From Candidatus Sumerlaeota bacterium (GTDB lineage Bacteria > Sumerlaeota > Sumerlaeia > MWCT01 > JAUWMI01), in assembly GCA_030613245.1 (NCBI GenBank), contig JAUWMI010000043.1, forward strand, positions 1 to 38,428: DNA of 38,428 bases. The letters run 5' to 3'. A program made the position numbers and the translations under genes. Positions 18,309 through 25,541 of this stretch are shown in pieces. The notes under the pieces were generated by a model, which saw only the letters and a program-made list of their open reading frames with translations, searched no databases and was not told the origin of the DNA. Every line of letters begins with the position of its first letter. The first letter of the stretch is position 1.

Positions 18309-18476
18309 TCATGAGCACGTTCTCTCGTTCGAGCCACGGCCGGGGAAACTCGGTTGCAGCCTTCGCCGAGCCTTACCCAGGCGAAAGAAATCCAGGATAG
18401 AATATGGCGCAAAGAGCAACCCTGTGCCCAGAAACGTCGTTTTCAGAAACTCGCGCCGGTCCACTCGCTTTCCCAT
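18309..18476 (-). pseudogene. Orphan Tat signal peptide (5' end of a lost secreted protein)
   Basis: On the minus strand an ORF of 55 codons starts MGKRVDRREFLKTTFLGTGL followed by LFAPYSILDFF. The RREFLK motif, then a hydrophobic stretch, is a textbook twin-arginine signal. After about 32 residues the sequence turns into basic, low-similarity residues and stops. It is divergent from the DUF2961 gene by 142 bases. It is probably the remaining 5' end of a Tat-exported gene whose body has been deleted. It is the only recognisable item in the 470-base gap here. Confidence 0.5.
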
Positions 18477-18617
18477 AACTCCATGCTCCAGCTGAAAATT
18501 TTTCTCTTGCGCTCCGTTTCAGTTCTCATATACTCAGCAGCTCAGACCACAAAACATGCATGCATTAGCCGCATCCAATACGCCTCACAACACCTTTTTC
18601 CGCAAGGGAGACTTTCT

Positions 18618-20513
18618 ATGAAACGATTGCTGGTTGCAATAATTTGTCTAATAACAATGCCTGCCATGGTAGGATTCGCAAGCGAGAAAACAGACATACA
18701 ATCCGGATCCACCCTTGATGCCCTCCCATTTCTCCAATCTTACTATGCCAAACGAATTTCCAGTGCAGACAAAACAGGGAAGAATCGCGACTGGATTCGA
18801 ATTGAGCCTGGCGAGACCGCAACGCTCGCCGAAATTGACGGCCCAGGCTCAATCACCCACATCTGGTGCACCGTAAACGGCGGAAAGTATTACCCAAGAA
18901 AGCTGGTGTTACGAATGTACTGGGATCATGAAACCGAGCCCAGCGTCGAGGCCCCACTCGGTGACTTCTTTGGCGTGGGACACGGCCTCAACCGCAACTA
19001 CGTCTCGCTTCCCTTTACGGTCTCCTCAAATGGTAGGGCACGCAACTGTTTTTTCAAGATGCCCTTTGCCACACATGCCTTAATCCAGGTAACCAACGAA
19101 GGCCTGGAGTCTGTGTACAGCCTTTATTATTATATTGATTACCGGGTGCTGGACGAGCTGCCGCGTAATATGGCACGCTTCCACGCCCAGTACAACCAGG
19201 CCTTCCCCTGCACGACGAGAGACAACTACATTATTCTCGAGGCCAAAGGCCAGGGTCACTATGTAGGCTGCAACCTGAGCGTGGAAGGTACAGCCAAGAA
19301 CTGGTGGGGAGAAGGGGACGATATGATCTATATTGATGGCGAGACCACCCCATCGCTGGCTGGCACAGGCACGGAAGACTACTTTTGCGATGCATGGGGC
19401 ATGCGCCCGTTTGCGTCGCTCTACTACGGGTGCACTCTCTGCGAAGGATTTTACAGGCCAGGCCAGAAGACCACCATGTATCGCTTTCACATCGAGGATC
19501 CCATTCCATTTCGCAAAAGTATTCGTGTCACCATCGAGCACGGCTCAGAAAACGACCGGGCCGACAATCTCTCCAGCGTAGCCTATTGGTACCAGACTGA
19601 GCCACACACGCCGTTCACGACTCTTGCGTCTGTATATGAGCGCCTGACCGAAGATGGAAGAATATTGTATGAAGCACAGATGCTGGAGAAGCGCGCCCAG
19701 ACAGCAGTGGCGGCTGAAGAATGTTACGACATTATCGCAGATTGCGAGAAATTCGTCATCATACATCCGGATCACGAAACCACAGGCAAAGTACGCGCCG
19801 TTGCTGGCTTAATGCACGAGAAGCTCGGCAAGTACAAAGAAGCTAAAAATATCTACCGCCAAATAGCGTCGGACTTTCCAAGAAAAACTACTATTGGCCG
19901 CCGGGCGCGAGCCCAGCTCCGAATAGTCAGCCGTCAGGCTCGAATCAGCAAAAAATTCAACGTCAATGATATACTACTTCTGGAAACACGCAATGCCTTT
20001 GGCTATCAACTCGATTTCACCTCATACCGTGAAACGCCGGACTGGATAAATAGCTTCTCCAAGAGTAAAGCTCCAGGGCTCTACGGCACAGGCTCCCGCT
20101 TCACTTACGCTGAAACACCGGAAAGCATAGCATTTATCACTCCTGATATTCCTGTTGAAGGCCGCTACGAGGTCTATGTAAGCTGGGCCAAAGCCGCTAA
20201 CGCATATAATGTCCCCTATGTTGTTTATCATGCAAAGGGCATGAGAGAGATTGTTCTTACGCAGGACGGGAGGGGCGGCGAAGGAGAGACGAACTGCGAT
20301 CGCTGGCACAAGTTAGGAACTTTTTGGTTCCCGGCTGGCCGCGATGCGAGTCGTGCAGCGGTTTCGGTTAAGGCAGGCGCATCGCCTCAAGAAATTCGTC
20401 CTTCGCGCGGCCACGAACGCCGGGTCTACATGGATGCAGTGAAATTCCTTCTCATTGAACCCGCAGAACCACAACCAAAAACCCTTTTCCAGAAACTCCT
20501 TTTCTGGAAATAG
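18618..20513 (+). CDS. Secreted DUF2961 (GH172-like) glycoside hydrolase with golvesin-like C-terminus
   Basis: The product has 631 residues. AAGGGAG lies 8 bases before the ATG at 18618, giving a signal peptide (MKRLLVAIICLITMPAMVGF). Residues 35-350 match DUF2961: GSITHIWCTVNG, the WDHE.EPSVEAPLGDFFGVG signature, and TPSLAGTGTEDYFCDAWG, whose Glu is in the conserved active-site motif. Characterised members of this family (GH172) act on fructofuranose- or arabinofuranose-containing glycans. A helical, TPR-like stretch follows (about 355-445). The C-terminal 150 residues (FTYAETPESIAFITPDIPVE, GRYEVYVSW, RRVYMDAVKF) resemble the golvesin/xanthan-lyase carbohydrate-binding fold. It is an exported sugar hydrolase; exact substrate unknown. 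Confidence 0.85.
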   Translation: MKRLLVAIICLITMPAMVGFASEKTDIQSGSTLDALPFLQSYYAKRISSADKTGKNRDWIRIEPGETATLAEIDGPGSITHIWCTVNGGKYYPRKLVLRMYWDHETEPSVEAPLGDFFGVGHGLNRNYVSLPFTVSSNGRARNCFFKMPFATHALIQVTNEGLESVYSLYYYIDYRVLDELPRNMARFHAQYNQAFPCTTRDNYIILEAKGQGHYVGCNLSVEGTAKNWWGEGDDMIYIDGETTPSLAGTGTEDYFCDAWGMRPFASLYYGCTLCEGFYRPGQKTTMYRFHIEDPIPFRKSIRVTIEHGSENDRADNLSSVAYWYQTEPHTPFTTLASVYERLTEDGRILYEAQMLEKRAQTAVAAEECYDIIADCEKFVIIHPDHETTGKVRAVAGLMHEKLGKYKEAKNIYRQIASDFPRKTTIGRRARAQLRIVSRQARISKKFNVNDILLLETRNAFGYQLDFTSYRETPDWINSFSKSKAPGLYGTGSRFTYAETPESIAFITPDIPVEGRYEVYVSWAKAANAYNVPYVVYHAKGMREIVLTQDGRGGEGETNCDRWHKLGTFWFPAGRDASRAAVSVKAGASPQEIRPSRGHERRVYMDAVKFLLIEPAEPQPKTLFQKLLFWK

Positions 20514-20621
20514 ATGTGCAATGCCGGGAATGCTGGCAAGTACGCCTTTGGCGGATGGGTGGCCCTATGGATTTGGACGCACCCACACGGATGTCACAAG
20601 GACAACCCATCGGGCTATTGT

Positions 20622-20645
20622 AGGGGCGTTCAATTGAACGCCCCT
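20622..20645. repeat. GGGGC palindrome, copy at the antiporter 3' end
   Basis: A perfect 24-base palindrome (AGGGGCGTTCAA and its complement) contains the last codons and the TGA stop of the antiporter gene on the minus strand. Confidence 0.9.
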
Positions 20646-21874
20646 TCTTCGCGCTCGATCTTTAGCTTTACCAGCAGCCGGTTCATCGTCAGTCCTTGAA
20701 TCACCAGAGAGAAAAAGACAACACCAAACGCAGAGAGCAGAATCAGACGGCTGATGTCACCGTATATTCCCTGATAGGAACCGATCACTTCGTGCGGAAG
20801 TCCCAGCACCAGCGCAATAGGAATTGATCCGCGCAACCCGCACCAGAACAACACATGACTCCAGCGAAATGGAATACTATCGCCGAGCCGATTAGCGATC
20901 TGCACGGTTGGATACACGGTTATAGCTCGCGCAATCAGGACAACAGCAATTGCCGGTATAACCTCCAGTAAATGCGCAACCAACCCGCCCGTGAGTAACG
21001 CACGCAGTTCAAGACCAATCAGCAAGAACAAAATCGAATTCACAATAAAATCTACAGCCTCCCAGAAAGTCAGTACCGTAACGCGCGTCTTTTTGGACAT
21101 CGAAAACAGCGTCCCATAGTTTCCAATGATCAATCCTGCCATTACTACTGCAATTATACCGGAGACGTGGAGCATCTCCCCTACCCAGAACGCACCATAG
21201 GCCAGCACAACTGTGATTGAAACCTCCAGTAGGTGATCGTCAATTCGTTTCAGAATCGCATACGCCAAATATCCTAATGCCGCACCAACCACCGCCCCGC
21301 CGAACGATACCCAGACGAATTCAGCAATCGCTCCCGACACATGAAATTCATGGTGCCCTGTGAGTATCCCTACAATAATACCAAACACCACCACACCCGT
21401 GCCGTCGTTGAACAGGCTTTCGCCTTCTACAATCGTACGCAGCCTCCGGCCTACACCCATTTTTCCAAAAATTGCCAGTACGGAGATCGGATCCGTGGGC
21501 GAGATCAGTGCACCAAAAAGCAGGCCAAATATTAACGGAACCGACCAGATCGCACTCAACATCACACCAATCACAATTGTTGAAACTACCACGCCAAATA
21601 TGGCCAGTATGCTGATCGGTCGGAAATTCTCACGCAAATGCTGAAGATCGAGTTGCAGGCTCCCCTGGAACAGCAACGGAGGCAACAGGAGTACGAAGAT
21701 CATTTCCTTCGTGATACCGATCTTCTCCGGCTCGGGACCAATCTTGGTGACGGCAATCACCAGACCAACGATCACCAGCGCAATCGTGTATGGCAGCCGT
21801 ACTATCTTGACAGCTATGGCTACCAGACATGCCAGGAGTAATAATCCAATGTATGCGCCCAGGACCTCAGTCAT
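20630..21874 (-). CDS. CPA1-type Na+(K+)/H+ antiporter
   Basis: The product has 414 residues. The start at 21874 has GAGGA 8 bases upstream. About 12 membrane helices are visible. Conserved CPA1 features are LLPPLLFQGSLQLDL, the ISPTDPISVLAIF stretch and GESLFNDGTGVVVF, where the ND pair is the ion-binding acidic site, with YGTLFSMSKKTR in the second half and FWCGLRGSIPIALVL near the end. It exchanges protons for Na+ or K+ across the inner membrane. The C-terminus is short (KIEREEGAFN) and its last residues are encoded by the palindrome at 20622, so the original cytoplasmic tail may have been cut. Confidence 0.9.
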   Translation of the reverse strand: MTEVLGAYIGLLLLACLVAIAVKIVRLPYTIALVIVGLVIAVTKIGPEPEKIGITKEMIFVLLLPPLLFQGSLQLDLQHLRENFRPISILAIFGVVVSTIVIGVMLSAIWSVPLIFGLLFGALISPTDPISVLAIFGKMGVGRRLRTIVEGESLFNDGTGVVVFGIIVGILTGHHEFHVSGAIAEFVWVSFGGAVVGAALGYLAYAILKRIDDHLLEVSITVVLAYGAFWVGEMLHVSGIIAVVMAGLIIGNYGTLFSMSKKTRVTVLTFWEAVDFIVNSILFLLIGLELRALLTGGLVAHLLEVIPAIAVVLIARAITVYPTVQIANRLGDSIPFRWSHVLFWCGLRGSIPIALVLGLPHEVIGSYQGIYGDISRLILLSAFGVVFFSLVIQGLTMNRLLVKLKIEREEGAFN

Positions 21875-21973
21875 TTGCTGTTCCTCACTGCTATTATCAT
21901 GGCGACTTGCTTCACTTTGGCTTTTGCATCTTCTGATAACGAAACGAAGCGGCTGAGTCAACCGCAAATAATG

Positions 21974-22001
21974 GTAAGGGCGTATTGCAATACGCCCCTA
22001 C
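21974..22001. repeat. GGGGC palindrome, intergenic copy
   Basis: A 28-base palindrome with 14-base arms and one mismatch; its core CGTATTGCAATACG is the same as the copy inside the HgdB-like gene at 28648. Confidence 0.9.
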
Positions 22002-22074
22002 AAAAAAATTTGGTTCCTGGGATTCCATAATGGGTGGTTTTAATAGCATTGATTGGCCTTCACATTCATCAATT

Positions 22075-22101
22075 GTAGGGGCGTTTAATTAAACGCCCTT
22101 T
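22075..22101. repeat. GGGGC palindrome, intergenic copy
   Basis: A palindrome with an AT-rich centre (GTTTAATTAAAC) between GGGGC and GCCC ends, with one mismatch near the 3' end. Confidence 0.85.
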
Positions 22102-22166
22102 TAAAGCGCCTGTCCCTCCTGATATTCCAGTTGACTTACCCTATCATCCACTTCTTTAATCTTTTG

Positions 22167-22192
22167 TAGGGGCAATTCATGAATTGCCCCTA
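22167..22192. repeat. GGGGC palindrome overlapping the COG2122 gene's 5' end
   Basis: A perfect 26-base palindrome with the centre AATTCATGAATT. Its AGGGG and central ATG are 6 bases apart, so the element itself resembles a ribosome-binding site plus start codon. That ATG (22179) is in frame with the gene that follows. Confidence 0.9.
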
Positions 22193-22199
22193 TATCAGG

Positions 22200-22973
22200 A
22201 TGACCGACATGTACGAACCACGTACCTATCGTAATTTCGTCCAGGCGAAGAACCTCAAGAGATTCACTGTTCGAATTGAGGAGACTGACCTGTACATTTC
22301 CGTAGGGGCAGATTATAATCTGCCCTTACTCAACGAGGCGAGCACTGCAGCAAGTCAGGCACGCCAGATTATTCAAACCTACATCCACGCCCATCCCGAA
22401 TTTCAGACTTCTCTCAAACCGCTGCCGCTCACGCCTGATACCCCTCCATTGGTGCGCACCATGATTGAGGCCAGCGCGTCCGTGGGCGTCGGCCCAATGG
22501 CTGCAGTGGCTGGAACCATTGCGGAACACGTTGGCCGTGCGCTGCTCGAGGCAAGGCTGGCCCCCTTCGACCGTTCGCCGGAAGTCATTGTCGAGAATGG
22601 CGGCGACATTTTCCTGCGCTCCGTCATGGCGCGCACAGTCTTGATTTATGCAGGGAATTCCCCCCTATCAATGAAGGTAGGAATACGGGTAGACCCCATG
22701 CCTAAGGGTCTTGGGGTCTGTACGTCATCCGGAACTGTTGGCCACTCGCTCAGTTTTGGACGGGCTGACGCGGTAATGGTCATTTCATCCTCCACCACAC
22801 TTGCGGATGCAGCTGCCACGGCGCTCTGCAATCGAGTGAAAACTGAAGCGGATATTGAGCCGACCCTGGCTTTTGCAGAGACGATTGAACGAATTCAGGG
22901 AGTGGTAATTATTATGGACGATCGCCTTGGCGTGTGGGGGGCAGTTGAGCTGGTTAAACCCGGCGCAGAGTAG
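22200..22973 (+). CDS. UPF0280/COG2122 ApbE-like protein, probable sulfide-assimilation partner
   Basis: The product has 257 residues. The family is seen in YEPRTYRN at the start, VGVGPMAAVAGTIAEHVGRA (about 95-114), VENGGDIFL, KVGIRVDP, LGVCTSSGTVGHSLSFGRAD and TTLADAAATALCNRV. COG2122 proteins share the ApbE fold; the Methanosarcina acetivorans member MA1715 is linked to sulfide use in homocysteine synthesis. The adjacent NIL-ferredoxin and DUF39 genes complete that set. Starts at 22200 or 22209 are best; CAGGA at 22196-22200 suits 22209. A palindrome copy lies in frame within the gene (22302-22329), and the TAG stop is the first three bases of another. Confidence 0.85.
   Translation: MTDMYEPRTYRNFVQAKNLKRFTVRIEETDLYISVGADYNLPLLNEASTAASQARQIIQTYIHAHPEFQTSLKPLPLTPDTPPLVRTMIEASASVGVGPMAAVAGTIAEHVGRALLEARLAPFDRSPEVIVENGGDIFLRSVMARTVLIYAGNSPLSMKVGIRVDPMPKGLGVCTSSGTVGHSLSFGRADAVMVISSSTTLADAAATALCNRVKTEADIEPTLAFAETIERIQGVVIIMDDRLGVWGAVELVKPGAE
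22302..22329. repeat. GGGGC palindrome inside the COG2122 coding sequence
   Basis: A 28-base palindrome (GTAGGGGCAGATTA and its complement, one mismatch) read in frame as about nine residues (VGADYNLPL) in the N-terminal part of the protein. The reading frame stays open on both sides. Confidence 0.85.
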
Positions 22974-22996
22974 GGGCACGCTGCAGCGTGTCCCTA
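22971..22996. repeat. GGGGC palindrome carrying the COG2122 stop codon
   Basis: A 26-base palindrome with one mismatch; the centre CACGCTGCAGCGTG nearly equals the 8002 copy. Its opening TAG is the stop codon of the COG2122 gene. Confidence 0.9.
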
Positions 22997-23057
22997 CAAA
23001 CACCCGAACAATTATTGAAAATTCACTAATCCGTCCCTATCGCTATTTTGTCATTTT

Positions 23058-23104
23058 GTAGAGGCAATTCATGACTTGTGCGCCTCAGGTGTAATTGCCC
23101 CTAC
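23058..23104. repeat. Long-form palindrome (47 bases) between convergent genes
   Basis: Outer arms are GTAGAGGCAATT and AATTGCCCCTAC. Between them lies CATGACTTGTGCGCCTCAGG, an asymmetric core shared with 25257-25295 and 28073-28114. Confidence 0.8.
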
Positions 23105-23151
23105 GTTGGTGGCACGGTCAATTACCGCATTTGGCGCGAAGGCGAGATGCA

Positions 23152-23559
23152 TCAAAAATAGACTTCAATCGCCTGCGTAGGGCAAACCTTCACGCACGCC
23201 TCGCAGGCAATGCACTTCCCGGCATCGTAGTCTACTTCCATTGTAGCGCGGTCAATCGCCAGCGCCTCTGTCGGACAAAACACTGTGCAGACGCCGCAGT
23301 GCGTGCATTTCTCATCATTGCGCTTGATATCCTGCGCCAGCGGGTCAATCTGGACGTTTAACCTGTTAAGGTATTCAAGTGCGCTCTCGACATCTTTCTC
23401 TTTCCCGCTCACTTCGAGAATCAGCAATCCTTCTTTGTTCGGTATAATGTTCGCCTTGAGAATGTTGAATGTAATTCCGTAATCCTTCACCATCTGACAG
23501 ATAATCGGCTTATCAATAATTGCCAGTGGAAAATGTAGAACCAGGCGTCGTGATATCAT
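23152..23559 (-). CDS. NIL-domain 2[4Fe-4S] ferredoxin, homocysteine synthesis
   Basis: The product has 135 residues. The N-terminal NIL (ACT-like) domain covers about residues 3-75 (RRLVLHFPLAIIDKPIICQM). Two ferredoxin motifs follow: C85-x2-C88-x2-C91-x3-C95 and C116-x2-C119-x2-C122-x3-C126, each ending in CP. This is the partner of DUF39 proteins (MA1822-type in Methanosarcina) and probably feeds electrons or sulfur to the DUF39 enzyme. It follows the DUF39 gene by 57 bases on the same strand, so the two form an operon, with a palindrome in the gap. GGAGTA about 11 bases upstream may be the ribosome-binding site. Confidence 0.92.
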   Translation of the reverse strand: MISRRLVLHFPLAIIDKPIICQMVKDYGITFNILKANIIPNKEGLLILEVSGKEKDVESALEYLNRLNVQIDPLAQDIKRNDEKCTHCGVCTVFCPTEALAIDRATMEVDYDAGKCIACEACVKVCPTQAIEVYF

Positions 23560-23592
23560 GGCCAGAGATACTCCTTCTTTTCCGCCTAAGAT

Positions 23593-23620
23593 GTACGGGC
23601 GGTTCGCGAATCGCCCCTAC
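23593..23620. repeat. GGGGC palindrome in the DUF39-NIL intercistronic gap
   Basis: A 28-base palindrome with two mismatches and the centre GGTTCGCGAATC. On the minus strand its TAG is the stop codon of the DUF39 gene, so it forms a hairpin-capable element within the operon mRNA. Confidence 0.85.
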
Positions 23621-24831
23621 TGCTCCACCTTGTTTACCGGACGCTCCACAAAACCTTTAAACGTATATCCACTTCCAACGGATGGAAGCAATTGCACGGG
23701 CTCGCCCAGCAAAAACTTGCCTTTTTGAATCCTTTCCTTGAGTGCCAACGCGACTTTCCGCGCCTTGGGATAACTTGAAAGCGGCCCCGTTGGAACGGTT
23801 TTCCCATTAATTGTAATCTTGCCGGTCTTCAGCTCCTTATAATTCACCTCACCCAGCGTTTTGGGTTCGCGCTGTGGATACGCAATACTATAATCCATAA
23901 TTGGAGCATAAATCTCCTCGTCGCGAATCGCAGTATAGCGCACAATCTCCTCGTTGAGAATCGGAATGGGAATTCCCAGGCCTACGATCAACGTACATCC
24001 ATAGCCAATGAAACTCGCACCCATGAGCCACTCAGGCTTCATCTGCTTAAGATCCCCAAGCACCGAAATTGTTCCGCCCGGCATGCGCACACAGCCATTC
24101 TCCGACCGCGGCACTTCTGGATTATGCTGCGTCCCTTGCCAGACAACGTATCCCGTGCCGCCACCGAGAAAAATTCGCGTGCCAATCCCAATGGTCTTAA
24201 ACAGTGGATCATTCAGCAAGGGGCTAAGCTGCCCGGCGCTGCAGTAGTTAGCATTGCCAAAATTGGGCCTCAGCACACCGAGGTAGGTATAGATTGTGCG
24301 GTCGTTGCTCGCATTCACCGCCACGTTATAGTTCTGATAAGCATTGCGCGGATTAAACAGAAACGCTTCGTTTAGATCCTTAATGTTGAGCCAGCTATCC
24401 AGCTTCTTACGCGGATAGCAATCCGTTCCGTAGGCTTCAGCCTGCAGACGAATGTCCTTGCCCGCCACTAGGTCGTGGATCACATGCCCACCACCGTACG
24501 AGAAGTTGCCGGGAAATACTTTATTCAACGGATCTTCTACAGGGGATTCGGTGCATCCAATGTACATATCCACAGCCGCCAGTCCGCAGCACGCCATCAC
24601 CTCATTCAGCCATGCCTTCTGGATCTTCAGCCGAGGTTTCGTGTGGCCGATATTCAAAAACGCTCCTGATGAACACATCGGTCCAAAGGTTCCGGTGGTG
24701 ACGACATCCACCTCTTCGGCGGCTTTCTTCGCACCTTTCTGATCCACGATGTCAATAATCTCCTCCGCCGTGACAACGACTGCCTTGCCTTTACGAATCT
24801 TCTCGTTAATCTCTGCGTACGTCTTTGCCAT
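23617..24831 (-). CDS. DUF39 homocysteine-forming enzyme
   Basis: The product has 404 residues. GGAGGAGG lies about 6 bases before the ATG. The DUF39 family runs the full length: VDVVTTGTFGPMCSSGAFLN, AWLNEVMACCGLAAVDMYIG, LFNPRNAYQNYNVAVNAS, FLGGGTGYVVWQGTQHNPEV, GGTISVLGDL, YAPIMDYSIAYP. In anaerobes and methanogens this protein with its NIL-ferredoxin partner makes homocysteine from aspartate semialdehyde and sulfide, bypassing the O-acylhomoserine route. Conserved cysteines (MCSSG, ACCG, YCSAG) are present. Unlike some members, no CBS domains are attached. The upstream SAM-I riboswitch and terminator show control by S-adenosylmethionine. Confidence 0.92.
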   Translation of the reverse strand: MAKTYAEINEKIRKGKAVVVTAEEIIDIVDQKGAKKAAEEVDVVTTGTFGPMCSSGAFLNIGHTKPRLKIQKAWLNEVMACCGLAAVDMYIGCTESPVEDPLNKVFPGNFSYGGGHVIHDLVAGKDIRLQAEAYGTDCYPRKKLDSWLNIKDLNEAFLFNPRNAYQNYNVAVNASNDRTIYTYLGVLRPNFGNANYCSAGQLSPLLNDPLFKTIGIGTRIFLGGGTGYVVWQGTQHNPEVPRSENGCVRMPGGTISVLGDLKQMKPEWLMGASFIGYGCTLIVGLGIPIPILNEEIVRYTAIRDEEIYAPIMDYSIAYPQREPKTLGEVNYKELKTGKITINGKTVPTGPLSSYPKARKVALALKERIQKGKFLLGEPVQLLPSVGSGYTFKGFVERPVNKVEQ

Positions 24832-24929
24832 AAGTTCCTCCTCCAGTGTTCTGAGACCTGTCTGCCAACAGACATGGATGAAGTGAGCAGAAAACGAAAA
24901 CCGCTGGGAAAACCAGAAGCAATCTGAGT

Positions 24930-24953
24930 AGGGGCGTTAAATTTAACGCCTCT
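24930..24953. repeat. GGGGC palindrome in the DUF39 leader
   Basis: A 24-base palindrome (AGGGGCGTTAAA and its complement, one mismatch) between the riboswitch terminator and the DUF39 start, therefore inside the 5' untranslated RNA of full-length transcripts. Confidence 0.85.
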
Positions 24954-24991
24954 TCAAATCAGAGTCAGGTATATCCTGAGGCAAGGAGAGC

Positions 24992-25021
24992 AAAAAAATA
25001 CCCTTTCCGGCTAAGAAAGGG
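24992..25021 (-). terminator. Intrinsic terminator of the SAM-I riboswitch
   Basis: On the minus strand CCCTTTC pairs with GAAAGGG around a 7-base loop, followed by TATTTTTTT. It lies 17 bases after the riboswitch P1 helix, the usual place for an expression platform. SAM binding should favour termination before the DUF39 gene. Confidence 0.9.
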
Positions 25022-25038
25022 CTTGCGTGCAGCATTTA

Positions 25039-25149
25039 CTCTCATCTTTCGGACCTGAACATGGTCCGCAGGAATTGGCACCTGACGTCTTGCTCAGACC
25101 GGTTGCCGTGGCTTCACCGGGCCCGTCCCTCTGCCACTCTTGATAAGAG
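25039..25149 (-). promoter_or_regulatory. SAM-I (S-box) riboswitch
   Basis: Read on the minus strand, the element opens CTCTTATCAAGAGTGG, then GAGGGACGGGCCC, GGTGAAGCCACGGCAACCGG, GGTGCCAATTCCTGCGGA, and closes with TCCGAAAGATGAGAG. P1 pairs CTCTTATC with GATGAGAG (one T-G pair). The kink-turn GATGA, the CGGCAACC segment and the GGTGCCAATTCC joint are the S-box signatures that bind S-adenosylmethionine. It controls the DUF39-NIL operon, consistent with feedback on methionine synthesis. Confidence 0.96.
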
Positions 25150-25156
25150 CTTTCGA

Positions 25157-25185
25157 AAATAAATTTCCGAACTCTTGTTTGTCAA
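25157..25185 (-). promoter_or_regulatory. Probable sigma-70 promoter for the riboswitch transcript
   Basis: On the minus strand TTGACA (25185-25180) and TTATTT (25162-25157) are separated by 17 bases, and the riboswitch begins about 8 bases downstream. The -35 is perfect, the -10 is weak. Confidence 0.6.
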
Positions 25186-25212
25186 AGAAGTGCTCTTGTC
25201 AAAGAAGTACTC
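25179..25212. repeat. 17-base tandem repeat covering the -35 region
   Basis: Two adjacent 17-base units (TTGTCAAAGAAGT-G/A-CTC) differ at one base. Each unit holds a TTGACA on the minus strand, so the -35 element is duplicated. Confidence 0.75.
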
Positions 25213-25256
25213 TTTTTTATAACATCGCGGTCTCCCTGTCAAGTCCCTTTTTTTCG

Positions 25257-25295
25257 TAAGGGCAGTTACGCCTGAGGCGCACAAGTCGTGAACTG
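25257..25295. repeat. Long-form palindrome, upstream of the riboswitch promoter
   Basis: Arms GGGCAGTT and AACTGC enclose the complement of the GACTTGTGCGCCTCAGGCGT core found at 23058 and 28073. It is in the opposite orientation to those copies. Confidence 0.75.
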
Positions 25296-25481
25296 CGTCG
25301 AGCATTATCGTGGCCACGAGGCTCATTCCGCCATAAAAATCCCGCGGCTGTGCTGTTCATTTACGAAACAACGCATCGCAATAGAATCCTGGCAGCAATG
25401 TCTTTCAATTCAAGGTATTTCTTCATCACTGTCTAGCAATTAAGCAATTAGACAGTTTAGCAATGTAAGCGGAAGCGGAAT

Positions 25482-25517
25482 AAAAAAAGGGGTAAATAAG
25501 ATTACCTTATTTACCCC
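25482..25517 (-). terminator. Intrinsic terminator after the lamin-tail protein gene
   Basis: On the minus strand a 12-base-pair stem (GGGGTAAATAAG with CTTATTTACCCC, 5-base loop) is followed by seven T residues, 25 bases after the gene's stop codon. The rest of the gap from 25296 to 25481 holds only short AT-rich repeats. Confidence 0.92.
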
Positions 25518-25541
25518 TCAGAATTACTATGCCAGGCAGCC

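Noticed and set aside
25114-25326. 70-codon minus-strand ORF upstream of the DUF39 gene
   Set aside because: It overlaps the promoter, tandem repeat and SAM-I riboswitch, which explain the sequence better.
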